The translations under genes were made by a program, and so were the position numbers. The notes under the pieces were generated by a model. That model had not been told where the DNA came from, ran no database searches, and saw only the letters and a program-made list of their open reading frames with translations. This document shows positions 54,381-61,856 of a DNA stretch of 64,000 bases, in pieces (within the stretch, counting starts at the first letter, position 1; each line of letters starts with the position of its first letter). The stretch is from Mucilaginibacter aquaedulcis (GTDB lineage: Bacteria; Bacteroidota; Bacteroidia; Sphingobacteriales; Sphingobacteriaceae). The DNA is taken from NCBI RefSeq assembly GCF_030409325.1, contig NZ_JAUFPR010000002.1, forward strand, positions 1,550,001 to 1,614,000. Reading direction: 5' to 3'.

Positions 54381-56714
54381 TTAATTTTTTGCGGTCGCCC
54401 TTTTTATCAAAATTGCTGGTTCAAAATTTACCGAAATGAAAAAACCTGCTGCATTAATTCCGGATACCTTGTCAACAATTGAATTATTTAGCACCTTATA
54501 CCTGACATTCTTATACCAGTGCCATCCTATGGTCGGCCGTATCCCGGGTGTGATGTCATAACTGAAGCCTGCAAAATAATTATCCAGAGGGTGAGAAAGG
54601 CTTAATCCGAAGTATGTCGAAAAACGTTCATTGAATGGCCCTAATCCTTTTCCCAATTTATTTAATTCACCAAATGGATAGATATGTGCTCCAGCGGTAA
54701 ATTGAAAATGGTCACCCAGATCCGTTGTCGGCAGAGTACCATCGTGGGTAACATAATAGGTCGGAAAAGTATAAGCAAGGCCGACGCTAAAATCGAAGCG
54801 CTGAGTTTCGATAACATTACTGCGGCCACTGGCAACTTCCTTTGGTGTTGCGCCTTTCTCCTGCCCTGTAGCGGTTATGGTATAGGTCAAGGTGACAGGA
54901 GCCGAAGGTAATTTAAAATTATAGGTGAAGGTTACCAGTACAGGGCTCTTACCTATTTTTTCCTCAAATTTTTCGGGCGGTAGTGAACGGTTTGTAATGC
55001 GCACATAAGCTTCGGTAGCAATTAATTTTTCCTGTACTAACTTGAGCTGGGCATTTAAAAGTTCCACCTTCCTCTTAATTTCTTCTATATAGGCTTTGAA
55101 ATTATCGGTCAAATGTTGAACCTCTATTTTAAACTCGTGAAGTCCCGAATCGTAATGAAGAAAATTCCTGTTATGATCCCATTTAATAAATCCCTCCATT
55201 TGAGCCAAAAAGTTTTTATTGTGGGTATCCCATCCTTCAGACACGTACCATGCTATGATCAACCGACGTTTATCCTCATCCTGATCTTTGCCTGTGAGCG
55301 GTATAAATTGGGTGCCAATAGGGATTCCTTCGATCAGCGCACCCGGAGGCTTTTGGGCATGCTGTGATTTGCCATTATCAAGCCATTCGGCTTGCCCTGA
55401 AGATGAAAAGCGAATCGGCACCGGAGTTGCCTCCGACGGATTCAATAGTGGTTGTAGAGCACCAAAAGTCGCTAGATTGGTGCTTATCAGGGTTTGTAGA
55501 GACAGCCATTGATTGAAGACCCCACCCAATATCAAACTGCCCTTACTCTGGTAGGCAAGGTCCTCATGACCTGGTACAGGAGTAATCGTCTGATCAGCAG
55601 GCACATTGTAAATAGCAAGCTTTAAGCCCAAGTTATTTTTAAGCTGTTCAGGCGCATCAGACAGAATCTTATAATAGTTACCATTACCCGGCTCGTTTTC
55701 CGCAGCATCATATTCTGCCAGTTTATAATTATGCTTGTCCTTTGAATTTATAATCAACAGGCCAAGACTGTTATAAATGATTTTCGTCGTCGCAAAGTTT
55801 TCCAGCGCGTTTGTTCCGTTCAATTCATCTTGCTTCTTCCTGAGATCTGCTGTATAAAATGTATTGGTTTCGGTCCCAGGATAACGGCGATCTGCCGGAG
55901 TAGTACCCAAGGGATTGATGACCGGAACTCCTCCTGAATACCACAGCCATTGCTGTAAAAACCTACTCTGACCTATCGCTCCTACCAAGGCACATTCTTC
56001 CAATTTGATAGCTTCCTGACGATTCTTCACGCAGACAATATCCTCATTCGTTAACTTGTATTTATTAGTTTTAAATTTGATGATATCAGACTCTAACTTT
56101 TTAAGTTGGTCGAAATTATTTTCGATCTTTTGCCACTCCGCAAGATAATTTGCATCCATTTTTCGGCTCGCAACGGGATCTGATTTCAAGCTATTGCGAT
56201 AACGACCCAAAATAAATTGGGTTAGCAGATCATTTTTGGGCAGGTTAAATGAGAGCAGATCAGGTGATAAGGGACCCGCTATTGGTTCAACAAATAATGG
56301 ATGACGTTTCATAGCCTCCAACTGCTCATAGTCGAATAGATCCGGATAAACAAAAGGAGTCTTAATGCCATCATTTAAATAGGCTTGCATATGCCGTAAT
56401 TCCGAATAAAACCGAGATGCAAAATCCTTGCCGAATAACTGCGAATAAATGGCTGTAACAGTCTTCTGATCGTGATCAATATAGGCTATTGCGGCATTTA
56501 TCCGTTCGAGTAACTGTTTTTTAATAACCTCGTAGCCCGCTTCATCTAAAGTCCCTGGGTTAAATTTAACGACAGTGTTTGCGACATATAATTCATCATT
56601 ACTGTTTGGCGGAACATAGTGGCCATTAGCATCAAACGTCTGACCTGTCGCCCGGAAGGAACAAAAGACCGTATTTAATAAAGCAATCAAAAAAAGAAAA
56701 CAGGACAACTTCAT
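54381..56714 (-). CDS. Large exported protein with possible C-terminal outer-membrane barrel
   Basis: From the ATG at 56714 the protein has 777 residues, starting with a signal peptide (MKLSCFLFLIALLNTVFCSF). The middle is helical with a coiled coil (about 570-610: FKAIEEIKR-like, LLNAQLKLVQEKL). The last about 170 residues alternate strands with aromatic ends (DFSVGLAYTFPTYYV, HFQFTAGAHIYPFGE, FSYDITPGIRPTIGWHWYKN, FFISVNFEP), typical of small outer-membrane barrels. The family is not recognised. An ATG at 56750 would add 12 residues before the signal peptide. It is the first gene of the protease operon. Confidence 0.75.
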   Translation of the reverse strand: MKLSCFLFLIALLNTVFCSFRATGQTFDANGHYVPPNSNDELYVANTVVKFNPGTLDEAGYEVIKKQLLERINAAIAYIDHDQKTVTAIYSQLFGKDFASRFYSELRHMQAYLNDGIKTPFVYPDLFDYEQLEAMKRHPLFVEPIAGPLSPDLLSFNLPKNDLLTQFILGRYRNSLKSDPVASRKMDANYLAEWQKIENNFDQLKKLESDIIKFKTNKYKLTNEDIVCVKNRQEAIKLEECALVGAIGQSRFLQQWLWYSGGVPVINPLGTTPADRRYPGTETNTFYTADLRKKQDELNGTNALENFATTKIIYNSLGLLIINSKDKHNYKLAEYDAAENEPGNGNYYKILSDAPEQLKNNLGLKLAIYNVPADQTITPVPGHEDLAYQSKGSLILGGVFNQWLSLQTLISTNLATFGALQPLLNPSEATPVPIRFSSSGQAEWLDNGKSQHAQKPPGALIEGIPIGTQFIPLTGKDQDEDKRRLIIAWYVSEGWDTHNKNFLAQMEGFIKWDHNRNFLHYDSGLHEFKIEVQHLTDNFKAYIEEIKRKVELLNAQLKLVQEKLIATEAYVRITNRSLPPEKFEEKIGKSPVLVTFTYNFKLPSAPVTLTYTITATGQEKGATPKEVASGRSNVIETQRFDFSVGLAYTFPTYYVTHDGTLPTTDLGDHFQFTAGAHIYPFGELNKLGKGLGPFNERFSTYFGLSLSHPLDNYFAGFSYDITPGIRPTIGWHWYKNVRYKVLNNSIVDKVSGINAAGFFISVNFEPAILIKRATAKN

Positions 56715-56750
56715 AGTGTGAAAGATGAGATTAGGGTGTGCGGCAACCAA

Positions 56751-57198
56751 GCTTTTCTGAGCTGCGGAATAAAGCTATACTAACATATTATTATACTTAG
56801 AGTAATTAGACTACCATAAATATAGCACACTAAATCAACATGTTATAAAAAAAATAATAAAATATTTTTGTTAGATTTTTATTAACGAAAACCTAATAGA
56901 AAGCAAATTTCGGGCAATTGCCACAATAGCTTAGGATTTAAAAAGCTTTACACTGTAGTAATTATTTTTATGAGATTTATCTGTTCACCGAGTATGCAAG
57001 TCAACAAATCTTTACTTTCGCTAAGGCGGTCGATAGTGTTACGAATAGCCTTGTCATCCATTGTATTTCTTGTCTGATTTTATCCTTTATGACAGACATT
57101 GGATCCATTCTTGGTTTCGAGCATAGCAAATAGGCCCTTGCAATGGTTATCCTGGACAAAGGATGGAATTGTTTTATGAAGTAAAAAAAGCAAAAAAG
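56751..57198. other. Intergenic region, nothing recognised
   Basis: This AT-rich spacer upstream of the protease operon has no open frame or repeat that I can support; the promoter of the operon must lie here. Confidence 0.4.
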
Positions 57199-57668
57199 TT
57201 AAATACAATTTTCGATTCGTGTATTAGTGGATTTATTTGGAAAAACTTCAATATTTTTGAGCTCTGAAAAAATTGAGAATACTACACGCCAATTGCCACT
57301 ACCGTTGGTTTTCAGAGATCGAATTGAGTTATCGGGAAAATTATTGATGTTATTAAAGACTGAATCTTCAGTAAAATGCATTATTCCTTCTACAATCACA
57401 CCTAAAATTTTGGCAATCTTTTGTAGTGCGTCATCCTTCATATCGGTCCTCTGTTCAATTTTAGAAATAGTTATTGGCTAATGCCGAGTTCCGCAGCTAA
57501 TGTTTTTTGCTTCATTCCGCGTAACTCTCTTATTTTACCGATTTTGCGGCCAATGTGTAATTTAGGTTCTGATATAGCTAATTTATTAATAAATATAGAT
57601 GTAAAAAATAACAAAGCCATTGTAAAATACAATTGAAATGGCTCGATACTGAACCTGAAACTTAGCAC
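57199..57668 (-). pseudogene. Frameshifted XRE-family regulator
   Basis: One frame reads LHIGRKIGKIRELRGMKQKT then LAAELGISQ and stops at 57471. The next frame continues ITISKIEQRTDMKDDALQKI then AKILGVIVEGIMHFTED to a stop at 57199. Joined, this is a typical Bacteroidota XRE regulator with its HTH split inside the recognition helix by a one-base shift at about 57475. Only the C-terminal 80 residues have a usable ATG (57441). Confidence 0.75.
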
Positions 57669-58051
57669 TCTGATTGCCCGTTAATACTACCAGATGAAAT
57701 GTAAATTCTATGCAGGAAATTAAATTACCAAAATAGAATACGTTGAACAGCGATCAAAGTATCGTTAAACCTTTTCCCGGCTAATTAGTTATTATTACCT
57801 TAGTCACGAGGTTGTCATCGCAATACAAACCAAATCAACGAACATATGATTACTTGCGATAGCATTGTCAAATACAATAAAACTTATTTAGCTAACAGGC
57901 AACCAGGAGATCAATCAATAAACCGCCTGGCACCGATATAAACATATGATTGTCATCATGCCGTTGCCGGAAACTTTGAATCTCATAATAAATCGGCAGC
58001 AATAGATTACAAACATGATTTTGCTGAAATAATCAGTCTGCCAAGCGTTTT
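57669..58051. other. Intergenic region, nothing recognised
   Basis: No open frame or structured element that I can support. Confidence 0.4.
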
Positions 58052-58273
58052 TCAGGAAAAAAAATCTTTGATAGGGATGTCAAGCGCAGTGCTGAGCGCT
58101 CCAATGGTGCTTAAAGTCGGGTTGATCAATCCCCTTTCAATTCTACCAATTTGTGATAGCGGCATATTGGCCAGATTTGCTAATATCTCCTGTGATAAGC
58201 CCTGAGCGTTCCGGAATTCTCTGAGTTTTAATCCAAATGATTTGATAAGCCGCTCATCTTTGATATTGATCAC
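58052..58273 (-). CDS. Small XRE-family regulator
   Basis: This 73-residue Cro/C1-type HTH protein contains FRNAQGLSQEILANLANMPL then SQIGRIERGLINPTLSTIGA and ends in ALDIPIKDFFS. It is a complete single-domain regulator. Two GCATATATG repeats lie directly upstream of its start and are good operator candidates for autoregulation. It may control the second lanthipeptide region to its right. Confidence 0.88.
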   Translation of the reverse strand: MINIKDERLIKSFGLKLREFRNAQGLSQEILANLANMPLSQIGRIERGLINPTLSTIGALSTALDIPIKDFFS

Positions 58274-58288
58274 AAGATCGAAAATGAG

Positions 58289-58321
58289 GCATATATGTAT
58301 TTTCTATTGACGCATATATGC
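58289..58321 (-). promoter_or_regulatory. Repeated GCATATATG operator
   Basis: GCATATATG (58289-58297) and the perfect palindrome GCATATATGC (58312-58321) are 23 bp apart, just upstream of the XRE gene start at 58273, the usual place for a Cro/C1-type operator pair. Confidence 0.5.
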
Positions 58322-58388
58322 GCTATTTAAATATTTTTATTATTTTCATAGCAGATTAGTTTATAATAATCAATAAAATCCAAAGGCA

Positions 58389-58628
58389 ATGGAAATTGCG
58401 GTGTTACTCGAATCTTCTATCCAAACACTTGAATTCAGCAATGAATTCAAACAGGCAAGCAGTGAAATGAAGTTTGCCCGTGTCAGGGATATTATAGAGA
58501 CAAGACCAGAAGAGCTGTTTTGCAGGAAAGGCTTTAGTTACACGTGGTTAGGGGAATTAACCAGCTTTCTTATGAAACACTCCATATTACACCTGCTACA
58601 GCCAGCAGGGGGAAAAAACCATTTCTGA
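58389..58628 (+). CDS. Small hypothetical protein, 79 aa
   Basis: This 79-residue protein has a plausible folded pattern at its C-terminus (RPEELFCRKGFSYTWLGELT, then SFLMKHSILHLLQP). This resembles small helix-hairpin proteins of Bacteroidota that I cannot name. The gene is divergent from the XRE regulator and its 3' end overlaps the convergent 399-residue gene by 59 bp. Confidence 0.5.
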   Translation: MEIAVLLESSIQTLEFSNEFKQASSEMKFARVRDIIETRPEELFCRKGFSYTWLGELTSFLMKHSILHLLQPAGGKNHF

Positions 58629-59769
58629 GGTTATCCAGCAAATTTTGAATAATATCCATCACTCTCCGGGCCGTGGACTGAGAGATGCTGTAATATTCTT
58701 TGCTCAGACTTTTTTCGGAAATATCTTCCTGCATTTTTGAACTGAAGTTAGCGGAAATCAGTCGGAAAGTATCTGCCAGCGCGTTATCCGAAATTACCTT
58801 ACAACCATGGAATATGCGAATAAAACAAGCAATCTGTGCCACAGAAAGGTTCAGCGTTATCTTTTTTTTCGGATTAGCGGAAGACGCGGCCTGGGTATGG
58901 GACCCTTCACTCATCACCTTCTCAATCTGTTCATCCAGCCAATTTTCGAACATTACCGATAATGAAGGAAATTCAGGGAGACATTTTTTTGTCAGTCGAT
59001 TTGATAACAAGACGATTTCGATCTTTTTTTCCCTGAAAAAGTTGACCCGGTTCTGTAGCTCAGTCATTTCCGAACAGCCATGCAAAATCTTATTACTTTC
59101 GTAAAAAAAATAATCCAGCCGGTTAAACTCCAGCCCGTTGAGCACAATCTCCAGTTCCCCGTCCTCAGGAGCTCCCGGAGAAAATAACGAAGCTATTTTT
59201 TCCACGAACAAGGTAAAATATCCGATCGCATAATAAGTATAGAAACCGCCATATTCAGCCTGCCGCGACTCCTCGAAGTACAACATCAGGCTATCCTTCA
59301 AAGCCTGATCTAAAGTCGCTTCAGCAAGCCGGTTAACCAGCTGTGAAAACTTTTGCAAGTGCGGATGCAGCCTGGTCTTTCGTAAATACAAAGGACTGTT
59401 TAACTTATCATTGAAAAAAGAAGCATGGTGATTTTGAATATGTACAATCAGTGAACAGATGTATTCATTCATCAGGGAAATATCGCCTGCAGCTTCCGGT
59501 CCTACATCGTTCGTTTGTAAAAAAAAGAAGAGGGAATCGGAAATTTCCCGAATCCCTTCCTGATGAAAATCGAAATAACGTTTCAGGCTGTGATCACCAG
59601 ACTCTGAAAAAAAAGCACTTAACCAGGAGGCCTGAATTTCTTTACAGACCTCGTGAACATTACGGACACATTCTGATGGATTAACGACCGTCAGTACGTC
59701 TGCCCCATTTGCCGAAGAAACAAGTTCCCGGGTCAGGTTTCTCAGTGGTTCAAGTTCATCCTGCAACAT
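58570..59769 (-). CDS. Hypothetical protein, possibly RteC-like
   Basis: This 399-residue soluble, helical protein resembles RteC-type regulators in layout, with a middle block FNRLDYFFYESNKILHGCSE plus NRVNFFREKKIE, and a C-terminal helical domain (LSVAQIACFIRIFHGCKVIS, LISANFSSKMQEDI) of the sort RteC proteins use near the end. The resemblance is weak and the N-terminal 170 residues are not explained. It lies 30 bp downstream of the Thr-rich peptide gene, probably in one transcript. Confidence 0.55.
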   Translation of the reverse strand: MLQDELEPLRNLTRELVSSANGADVLTVVNPSECVRNVHEVCKEIQASWLSAFFSESGDHSLKRYFDFHQEGIREISDSLFFFLQTNDVGPEAAGDISLMNEYICSLIVHIQNHHASFFNDKLNSPLYLRKTRLHPHLQKFSQLVNRLAEATLDQALKDSLMLYFEESRQAEYGGFYTYYAIGYFTLFVEKIASLFSPGAPEDGELEIVLNGLEFNRLDYFFYESNKILHGCSEMTELQNRVNFFREKKIEIVLLSNRLTKKCLPEFPSLSVMFENWLDEQIEKVMSEGSHTQAASSANPKKKITLNLSVAQIACFIRIFHGCKVISDNALADTFRLISANFSSKMQEDISEKSLSKEYYSISQSTARRVMDIIQNLLDNLRNGFFPLLAVAGVIWSVS

Positions 59770-59799
59770 TACTTCTTTCGTTTTTTGATCAAATAAAAG

Positions 59800-59940
59800 C
59801 TACCTGTTATGAAAATGGGTAGTCGTTAAGATCGTGATGGTTGTCGGTTCCGTCTCCGGTTGTTTGGAAATACCGGCATTTGCATTGAATGGTGTAATAA
59901 CTCTGATTTTCCGGTTAAATGTTTTGTTTTTTGTTCTCAT
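59800..59940 (-). CDS. Thr-rich, Cys-free 46-aa peptide, candidate RiPP precursor
   Basis: ATG at 59940 opens a 46-residue peptide: a basic N-terminus (MRTKNKTFNRKIRVITPFNA) and a Thr-rich C-terminus (ETEPTTITILTTTHFHNR, seven Thr in 18). It has no Cys, so a LanC could not form rings, but a dehydratase could act on the Thr cluster. It is divergent from the LytS/LytTR genes across a 95-bp region with LytTR-like repeats, and it shares a region with a second LanB. No known leader family is recognised, and the peptide is short enough to be spurious. Confidence 0.45.
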   Translation of the reverse strand: MRTKNKTFNRKIRVITPFNANAGISKQPETEPTTITILTTTHFHNR

Positions 59941-59992
59941 ATATTTATTTTTTTATTAAATTATACATAAAAATACTTCCTACAGCATCTGC

Positions 59993-60024
59993 TATACGAA
60001 CGACGTTAATTATTATATAAACGA
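59993..60024. promoter_or_regulatory. LytTR-type direct repeats
   Basis: TATACGAACGA (59993-60003) and TATAAACGA (60016-60024) align their ACGA ends exactly 21 bp apart, the normal spacing of LytTR-domain binding half-sites. They lie in the shared promoter region of the peptide gene and the sensor kinase gene. Confidence 0.45.
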
Positions 60025-60035
60025 CAATATTTTCC

Positions 60036-61121
60036 ATGAAAATAAAATCCATCAAACTGAATCACCTATTTAACAGAGCGCTAATCGTACACGGGCTCTG
60101 CTGGGCGCTGTTTATTTGTTATGAAATCGCCGGTTTATATTATAGCGGGGTACACCTGGAACAAGGTTATATTTACGTATATTATTACAGCTTAAATATC
60201 GCCTATTTCTACCTTTTTGTACGTATACTTAACTTCATTTTCACGAGCGATAAACCGAGTTATTTTCTCGGCTTCTTCCTGCTTATGCTGCTTTTCACCG
60301 GCAATCTTCTGGCGAAACTGGCGCTGAATAATTTTCTTTATACCCCCAGGATTGATCTGCGGAAGTTCGATAAGCAAACGCAGTTTTTTGTCGTTTCCAC
60401 ACTGATAAGGACAGGGTATTATACTATAATTGCGCTTTTTTACTGGGCTGCCGGACATATCGCCTTTTTTCGCAAGCAGGCCCTGGAAGCGGAACGTGAA
60501 CGCCTGCTTGTTCAACAGGATAAGTCAGTGATTGAGCTAAAGTTATCCGAAACCCGCAATGCTTATCTGCAACATCAGATCAATCCGCATATGTTGTTCA
60601 ACTCACTCAGTTTTGTTTATACCAGCGTACTTCAGCAGACACCGGAAGCGGCCCGCTCCATCATGTTACTTTCAGACATGCTTCGTTTTTGTCTGGACGG
60701 CGCAGGTGAGGACGGCAAAACATCCGTAGCAGCGGAATTGACGCAAATCAGTAATCTAATCGAGATCAACCAGCAGCGGTTTAACGGAAAACTTTTTCTA
60801 AACATTGAAAAATCAGGAGATTTGGAAAATTACAGAATCATACCGCTCATCCTGTTTACCCTGGTGGAAAACCTTTTCAAACACGGTTCTTTGAAAAACC
60901 CGTCTCATCCTGCTGTTCTGCGGGTACAGATAAATGCGCATGGGGAACTGTCATTTTTCACGTACAACCTAAAAAAAGCAAAAAGCCGGTTCGCCAGAAG
61001 CACCAGAATCGGTATTGAAAATATCAAGAAACGCATGGATTTCGCTTATCCGGGGAGATATCACTTGCACCTGACAGATCAGGAGACTTATTTTGAAACC
61101 CAATTATTTATAGCCTTATGA
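60036..61121 (+). CDS. LytS-type sensor histidine kinase
   Basis: This 361-residue protein has four membrane helices (about 14-160), a short coiled coil, and the His_kinase domain with the acceptor in LQHQINPHMLFNSLSFVYTS. The ATPase has PLILFTLVENLFKHG as its N box and a shortened C-terminus with GIENIKKRMDFAYPG. It is the usual partner of LytTR response regulators; its stop overlaps the regulator's ATG by 4 bp. The sensing part is only the membrane helices, so the signal may be membrane-linked, such as a peptide. Confidence 0.92.
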   Translation: MKIKSIKLNHLFNRALIVHGLCWALFICYEIAGLYYSGVHLEQGYIYVYYYSLNIAYFYLFVRILNFIFTSDKPSYFLGFFLLMLLFTGNLLAKLALNNFLYTPRIDLRKFDKQTQFFVVSTLIRTGYYTIIALFYWAAGHIAFFRKQALEAERERLLVQQDKSVIELKLSETRNAYLQHQINPHMLFNSLSFVYTSVLQQTPEAARSIMLLSDMLRFCLDGAGEDGKTSVAAELTQISNLIEINQQRFNGKLFLNIEKSGDLENYRIIPLILFTLVENLFKHGSLKNPSHPAVLRVQINAHGELSFFTYNLKKAKSRFARSTRIGIENIKKRMDFAYPGRYHLHLTDQETYFETQLFIAL

Positions 61122-61855
61122 CCCTGACGTCTTACATTATCGATGATGAGCCGCATGCAGTAGAGTTATTACGCAATTTCGTAACCATGACACCGGGGCT
61201 CGAACTTGCGGGAACGGCTACCGATCCGCTGGAGGCGCTGACCATTGTATCTTCCGGCATTCCGCCGCAATTGATTTTTCTGGATGTAGACATGCCGGAA
61301 TTATCGGGACTGGATTTTGCGGCACTCGTAAATCATCGGTCCATCATCATTTTCGTAACCTCGTACCGTGAATATGCACTGGAGGCATTCGAGCAACAGG
61401 CTGTGGACTATTTGCTAAAACCCATCAGCTACGAACGGTTTTTGAAATGCATTCAAAAGATCAGAAGAAATATAAATTTTGGCGGCTCAGCGGTCCCTGG
61501 TGAAGGCACCTTCCTTTTTGCCAGGGGAGGCGTGGGTAACAAATACATTAAAATAGACTTTAATCAAATCAGCCACATCACCGCTGCGTTGAACTACGTT
61601 GAAATTCATATCAAAGAACAGAGCGTGATAACCTATATGAGCATGACGGATATTTTGGAAAAACTGCCGGCCGCCGATTTTTCCCGGATCCACAAGTCTC
61701 ATATCGTCAACCATCATTTCATTGCTTCATTGGATTACGGATACCTCACGACGAGGACCGGAAACGCGCTGCCTATCGGCAGAGTATTTCGCAAGGAATT
61801 TCATCAAAAAATGAAAGCTTCGTTCTCCGGCGGCAAATATGACGAGCGGGGATGA
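61118..61855 (+). CDS. LytTR response regulator
   Basis: This 245-residue protein has a receiver domain (SYIIDDEPHAVELLRNF, acceptor Asp in LIFLDVDMPELSG, Lys in DYLLKPISYERF) and a LytTR DNA-binding domain (YIKIDFNQISHITAALNYVE, then FSRIHKSHIVNHHFI). It forms a pair with the overlapping LytS-type kinase. The direct repeats at 59993-60024 are its likely sites. It ends one base from the convergent stop of the second LanB. Confidence 0.94.
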   Translation: MTLTSYIIDDEPHAVELLRNFVTMTPGLELAGTATDPLEALTIVSSGIPPQLIFLDVDMPELSGLDFAALVNHRSIIIFVTSYREYALEAFEQQAVDYLLKPISYERFLKCIQKIRRNINFGGSAVPGEGTFLFARGGVGNKYIKIDFNQISHITAALNYVEIHIKEQSVITYMSMTDILEKLPAADFSRIHKSHIVNHHFIASLDYGYLTTRTGNALPIGRVFRKEFHQKMKASFSGGKYDERG

Positions 61856-61856
61856 C

